64,000 bases of DNA from Pseudomonas maioricensis. GTDB taxonomy: Bacteria > Pseudomonadota > Gammaproteobacteria > Pseudomonadales > Pseudomonadaceae. Below, piece after piece: positions 60,788-64,000 of the stretch; positions within the stretch are counted from its first letter, which is position 1, and the number at the start of each line of letters is the position of its first letter. A program made the position numbers and the translations under genes. The notes beneath the pieces are model-generated. The model was not told the origin of the DNA and did no database searches. It saw only the letters and a list, made by a program, of their open reading frames with translations. The stretch covers positions 62,001 to 126,000 of the forward strand of contig NZ_LOHG01000010.1 of NCBI RefSeq assembly GCF_022790535.1, in the 5' to 3' direction.

Positions 60788-62920
60788 ATGTTCATGCGTC
60801 GAATTCTTGTTTCACTCTGCCTCCTCAATGCGTACTCCGTTTCTGCCCTCGCTGAACAAACCGCATCCGCAAATCTGCCTCTAGAACTGCAGGCGACCGA
60901 TATCAACGGAACTGCTGAAACCGAAAACCCGCAAGGCCCGGTGAATGGGTACCGGGCAACTCGGTCAGCCAGTGCCACACGCACTGATACTTCAATTCAT
61001 GAAACGCCACAGTCCATCAGCGTGGTTTCACGTGATGTGGTTGAGGATATCGGCGCAACCCGTTTGCAGGACGCACTGGATTACGCAGGGGGCGTTGGCC
61101 GGGCCAATAACTTTGGCGGGCAAGGCATGACCACGTTCACCGTACGTGGCTTTACGACGGGGGAGTTCTACCGCAACGGATTCCCGATAAACCGTGGTTA
61201 CCCGAACATGCCCGACGCCAATACCATTGAGCGTCTTGAAGTCCTGCGAGGTCCGGCCACCACGCTGTATGGCCGAGGTGATCCGGGCGGTACCTTCAAC
61301 GTGATCTCCAAACAACCGCTTGCCGAGCGCACCGTCACCCTGGGCAGCCAGGTCAACGATCAGGGCATGCATCGCGGCACGCTGGACGCCAGCGGCCCAC
61401 TGGACGAGGAAGGCAAACTGGCCTATCGCATCAACATGGTGGGCGAGGGCGGCGATACCTTCCGGGATCACGTCGAGACCGAGCGTTACGGAGTTGCACC
61501 GGTATTGACCTGGCAGGTGAGTGACACGACCCGCCTGACTTTCGAAGGTGATTTCATGCGCAACAATCACCCTCTCGACCGGGGGCTGACGCGGTATCCG
61601 GCCCAAACCAGTACCGCATCGCGGGACACGTTCTTTGGCGAGAAAGACGCTGGCAAACTGCACAATGACAACAACATGGCGCAGCTGCGTTTTGAGCACA
61701 TGCTCAATGACAACTGGACACTCGGGGGCGGTACACAGTGGCTCGACGGTACCCTGCAAGGCAACGCCATCGAAGCCAACGGCCTGGCCGCTGATGGCCG
61801 GACGCTGGGGCGTAACTTCAACTATCGCAAGCTGGAGTGGACGTCTAAAGACACCCAGTTGAACCTCACCGGGCACTTCTCCACGGGCGGGTTTGATCAC
61901 ACCCTGCTGACCGGTATCGAATACGAAGATTACGACTACACGTCGATCATTCAACGCTCAAACGGCGCGGTCGGCGCCTACCCGATTGATATCTACAATC
62001 CCGTTTACGGCCAGCCTCGCCCAGCGTTGACCCGAACGCCCACTGACGACAGGGAAAACCTCAAGACCTACGCGGCGTTCATCCAGGATCAGGTGGCCCT
62101 GACCGAGCGCTTGAAAGTGCTGGCAGGCGCACGCTTCGAACGCTTTGAGCATGAGTACGAGTCCTATGTGCCGGGTGTCAGTGCGTGGTCGAAAAGTGAC
62201 AACGCAGTGACGCCACGACTGGGTGTGATCTACGACCTTACCGACACTGTCGCCATTTACGCGGACGCTGCACGTTCCTTCAAACCCAACACGGGTGCTG
62301 CTCGCCTGGGCGGTGGCTTCAAGCCGGAGGAGGGCAAGTCTGTCGAAATGGGCATCAAGTGGGAAGCACTGGACGGCCAGTTGAGTGTTGATGCAGCGGT
62401 GTACCAGATCGAAAAGCAGAACGTTTTGACCACCGATCCTGTCGTCAACACGTTCAGTGTCGCGGCCGGGGAAGTCCGCAGCCGTGGCTTTGACTTGAAT
62501 GTGGCGGGCAATCTGACCCCAGAATGGCGTGTGATTGGCGGGTATGCCTATGTGGATGCAGAAGTGACCAAGGACAACACGTTGAAGTCCGGGACTCGTC
62601 TGCTGAACATTCCCGAGAACAGCTTCAGCCTGCTCAACGTCTATGAATTTCAGGACGGCGGCATGAAAGGCCTGGGGCTTGGAGTCGGTGCCAAGTATGT
62701 CGACCAGCGCGCGGGCCAGACCGCAGCCAATGCGTTCTCGATGGACAGCTATACCGTGGTGGACCTGCTGGGTTACTACAAGGTCAACGAAAAGATCCGC
62801 TTGAATCTTGACCTGAAAAACCTGTTCGACAGTCACTACGAAGAAGGCGCCTTCGGGAACGTCTACGCCTACCCGGGTGCTCCACGCACCGTTCAGGCGG
62901 GGATTTCCTACACATTGTAG
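60788..62920 (+). CDS. TonB-dependent siderophore-type receptor
   Basis: Outer-membrane ferric-siderophore receptor of about 710 residues. Signal peptide to A-L-A-E. The plug domain begins with S-I-H-E-T-P-Q-S-I-S-V-V-S and holds I-E-R-L-E-V-L-R-G-P. The barrel ends A-G-I-S-Y-T-L with a C-terminal leucine rather than the usual F or W. ATG 60788 follows TAAGG. There is no N-terminal signalling extension, so it is not a FecA-type transducer. No convincing Fur box was read in the 266-base upstream gap. Confidence 0.9.
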   Translation: MFMRRILVSLCLLNAYSVSALAEQTASANLPLELQATDINGTAETENPQGPVNGYRATRSASATRTDTSIHETPQSISVVSRDVVEDIGATRLQDALDYAGGVGRANNFGGQGMTTFTVRGFTTGEFYRNGFPINRGYPNMPDANTIERLEVLRGPATTLYGRGDPGGTFNVISKQPLAERTVTLGSQVNDQGMHRGTLDASGPLDEEGKLAYRINMVGEGGDTFRDHVETERYGVAPVLTWQVSDTTRLTFEGDFMRNNHPLDRGLTRYPAQTSTASRDTFFGEKDAGKLHNDNNMAQLRFEHMLNDNWTLGGGTQWLDGTLQGNAIEANGLAADGRTLGRNFNYRKLEWTSKDTQLNLTGHFSTGGFDHTLLTGIEYEDYDYTSIIQRSNGAVGAYPIDIYNPVYGQPRPALTRTPTDDRENLKTYAAFIQDQVALTERLKVLAGARFERFEHEYESYVPGVSAWSKSDNAVTPRLGVIYDLTDTVAIYADAARSFKPNTGAARLGGGFKPEEGKSVEMGIKWEALDGQLSVDAAVYQIEKQNVLTTDPVVNTFSVAAGEVRSRGFDLNVAGNLTPEWRVIGGYAYVDAEVTKDNTLKSGTRLLNIPENSFSLLNVYEFQDGGMKGLGLGVGAKYVDQRAGQTAANAFSMDSYTVVDLLGYYKVNEKIRLNLDLKNLFDSHYEEGAFGNVYAYPGAPRTVQAGISYTL

Positions 62921-63016
62921 TGAGCGGAAACCGGTTCTTCGTAACCGTGGCCTGTTTTTGCTGCGCGACGCATGCCCGCCCATCAAACACAGGCCACCCC
63001 CTGAATTTGAAATGCG

Positions 63017-63187
63017 TTTCTGTAGGAGCTGCCGAAGGCTGCGAAGCATTTATCCTGAAGCCCCGCGATCGCAGTCTCGCAGCAAGCATGGGATCTGTTG
63101 GAGCGAGGCTTGCCCGCGAACCAGTCGGCGCGGTGTGTCAGGCACTGCTGCGTTAACGTTCTTCGCGGGCAAGCCTCGCTCCAACAG
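63017..63187. repeat. REP/BIME-like palindromes
   Basis: 63017-63050 repeats exactly a 34-base sequence also found at 41224-41257. Then 63095-63120 and 63162-63187 form a perfect 26-base inverted repeat containing GGAGCGAGGCTTGCCCGCG, the classical Pseudomonas REP motif, separated by 41 bases. This accounts for most of the 323-base gap. Confidence 0.75.
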
Positions 63188-63243
63188 AAATCCTCGATCC
63201 AACAGGAGTTATATGCAGTGAGTCGCGCACGATTACGCGTCTG

Positions 63244-64000
63244 TCAGACAGTACGCCGTGCCACCAGCCTCGCCAGCCACAGGCACAATCCAAACGCAAT
63301 CAGTGCCATCGCTGTCAGCACATGGATCATCGCGTCGCTGCCCATTTCCGAAATCACATAACCGCACGCAATCGGCGCTACGGCTTGGGCGAGTAATGCC
63401 GGGCGTGCCATTCGGCCGGACACAACGGCGTAATCACTTTGATGTACGACCACCAGCGGCAACGTGCTTTTGACGATAGCGCGCAGGCCATTACCTGCGC
63501 CGTAACACACCAGGCCCCATGCGACGAGAGCGGGCGCGAAGTCCACCAGCAACAGCCCCAGAGCCGTCATGCCGCTGGAGAGCAGGGCGGTGAACATCGG
63601 GGCCTTACGCTTGAACATCAGGTCGATGACCCGACACAACACCTGCGCCGGGCCGATCATCGCGGCCAGCGCAATCGCCGAGGCGAGACTGTGCCCGCGG
63701 GCTTGCAGCACCGTCAGAATCACAATCGAGAGACAGGTCATCAAGGCTGCGGCAATCGCAAACAACGCGGTCATTGCCCAGTAAATGGACGGCGCGAGCG
63801 GAGTACCACTGCCCTGAGCCGCACGCCTGGACCCGGCCATCGGCACATGGGCGTCCAGCGCATAACGATACAAGGGGTAGAGTAAAAACAGGACGACCGT
63901 GCCGAACACGCCACAGGTCATTCGCCAGCCCATGAGGTGATCCATCAGTGCCAGAAGCGGCCAGATAACGGTGGTACAGAACCCGGAAATCAGCGTGATC
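63244..64000 (-). CDS. MFS transporter, C-terminal part (runs off the window)
   Basis: The last ~250 residues of a major-facilitator exporter, with six hydrophobic segments (for example L-F-A-I-A-A-A-L-M-T-C-L-S-I-V-I-L-T and A-L-L-S-S-G-M-T-A-L-G-L-L). An ATG lies at 63945, but the frame continues upstream as membrane-like sequence (I-T-L-I-S-G-F-C-T-T-V-I-W-P-L) to the window end, so the true start is outside. Substrate unknown. Confidence 0.8.
   Translation of the reverse strand, partial: ITLISGFCTTVIWPLLALMDHLMGWRMTCGVFGTVVLFLLYPLYRYALDAHVPMAGSRRAAQGSGTPLAPSIYWAMTALFAIAAALMTCLSIVILTVLQARGHSLASAIALAAMIGPAQVLCRVIDLMFKRKAPMFTALLSSGMTALGLLLVDFAPALVAWGLVCYGAGNGLRAIVKSTLPLVVVHQSDYAVVSGRMARPALLAQAVAPIACGYVISEMGSDAMIHVLTAMALIAFGLCLWLARLVARRTV

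Noticed and set aside
1..64000. CRISPR array, rRNA, intact insertion sequence or additional tRNA genes
   Set aside because: No regularly spaced repeats, conserved rRNA blocks, transposase genes or further cloverleaf sequences were seen.

Overview
The window reads as a chromosome segment of a fluorescent-type Pseudomonas. Supporting evidence is the gene order thrS-infC-rpmI-rplT-pheS-pheT-ihfA-MerR gene-tRNA-Pro, a PvdQ-type pyoverdine acylase, DpkA, Pseudomonas-restricted small families (DUF1654, DUF1652) and REP-type palindromes. Base composition is GC-rich except for a few AT-rich gaps, mainly 46.1-46.8 kb.

Layout. 0-6 kb: a glutaredoxin-like protein, SodC, an RluA-family pseudouridine synthase, a small lipoprotein, the molybdenum-cofactor genes mobA (minus) and moaB-moeA (plus), and a glycosyltransferase. 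6-14.4 kb: a structured intergenic repeat, a Kef-type K+/H+ antiporter, small regulators, pvdQ preceded by a PvdS-like promoter, a convergent FecR-type anti-sigma gene, a GNAT protein and dpkA. 14.4-18.5 kb: short genes with two LexA boxes (CTG-N10-CAG), one before a 65-residue protein and one before a DUF1654-endonuclease I pair. Between them a ParD-like regulator is translationally coupled to a second-type methionine aminopeptidase. 18.6-25.7 kb: a ribose locus rbsBACRKD with a RbsR-type operator, followed by an exported nucleoside hydrolase. 27.6-35.3 kb: the translation/IHF block. The thrS leader carries a hairpin that copies the anticodon arm of tRNA-Thr(GGU). A tRNA-Pro(GGG) gene closes the block.

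35.3-37.8 kb is a decayed prophage remnant next to tRNA-Pro: a CI-like repressor pseudogene with two paired operators and a lysis (Rz-like) pseudogene. 37.8-41.1 kb holds an NAD(P)-binding dehydrogenase-like gene, a deletion scar that beheaded both a DMT transporter and an MmgE/PrpD gene, and a GlxA-type AraC regulator. 41.9-47.6 kb is a minus-strand accessory block: FadL-like porin, DUF3313 lipoprotein, alkyl sulfatase and an outer-membrane barrel. It separates the PrpD remnant from a PrpF-family isomerase at 48 kb.

49.8-64 kb is catabolic and uptake territory: an orphan polyamine-binding protein; a LysR regulator divergent from an amino-acid ABC transporter, enolase-superfamily enzyme and FAD amine/amino-acid oxidase operon; a sulfonate-binding protein with a flavin monooxygenase; a flavin-nucleotide-binding protein; a TonB-dependent siderophore-type receptor; REP palindromes; and the C-terminal part of an MFS transporter running off the window end. 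No CRISPR array, rRNA or intact insertion sequence was seen. Functional names come from remembered family sequence patterns; no database search was run.
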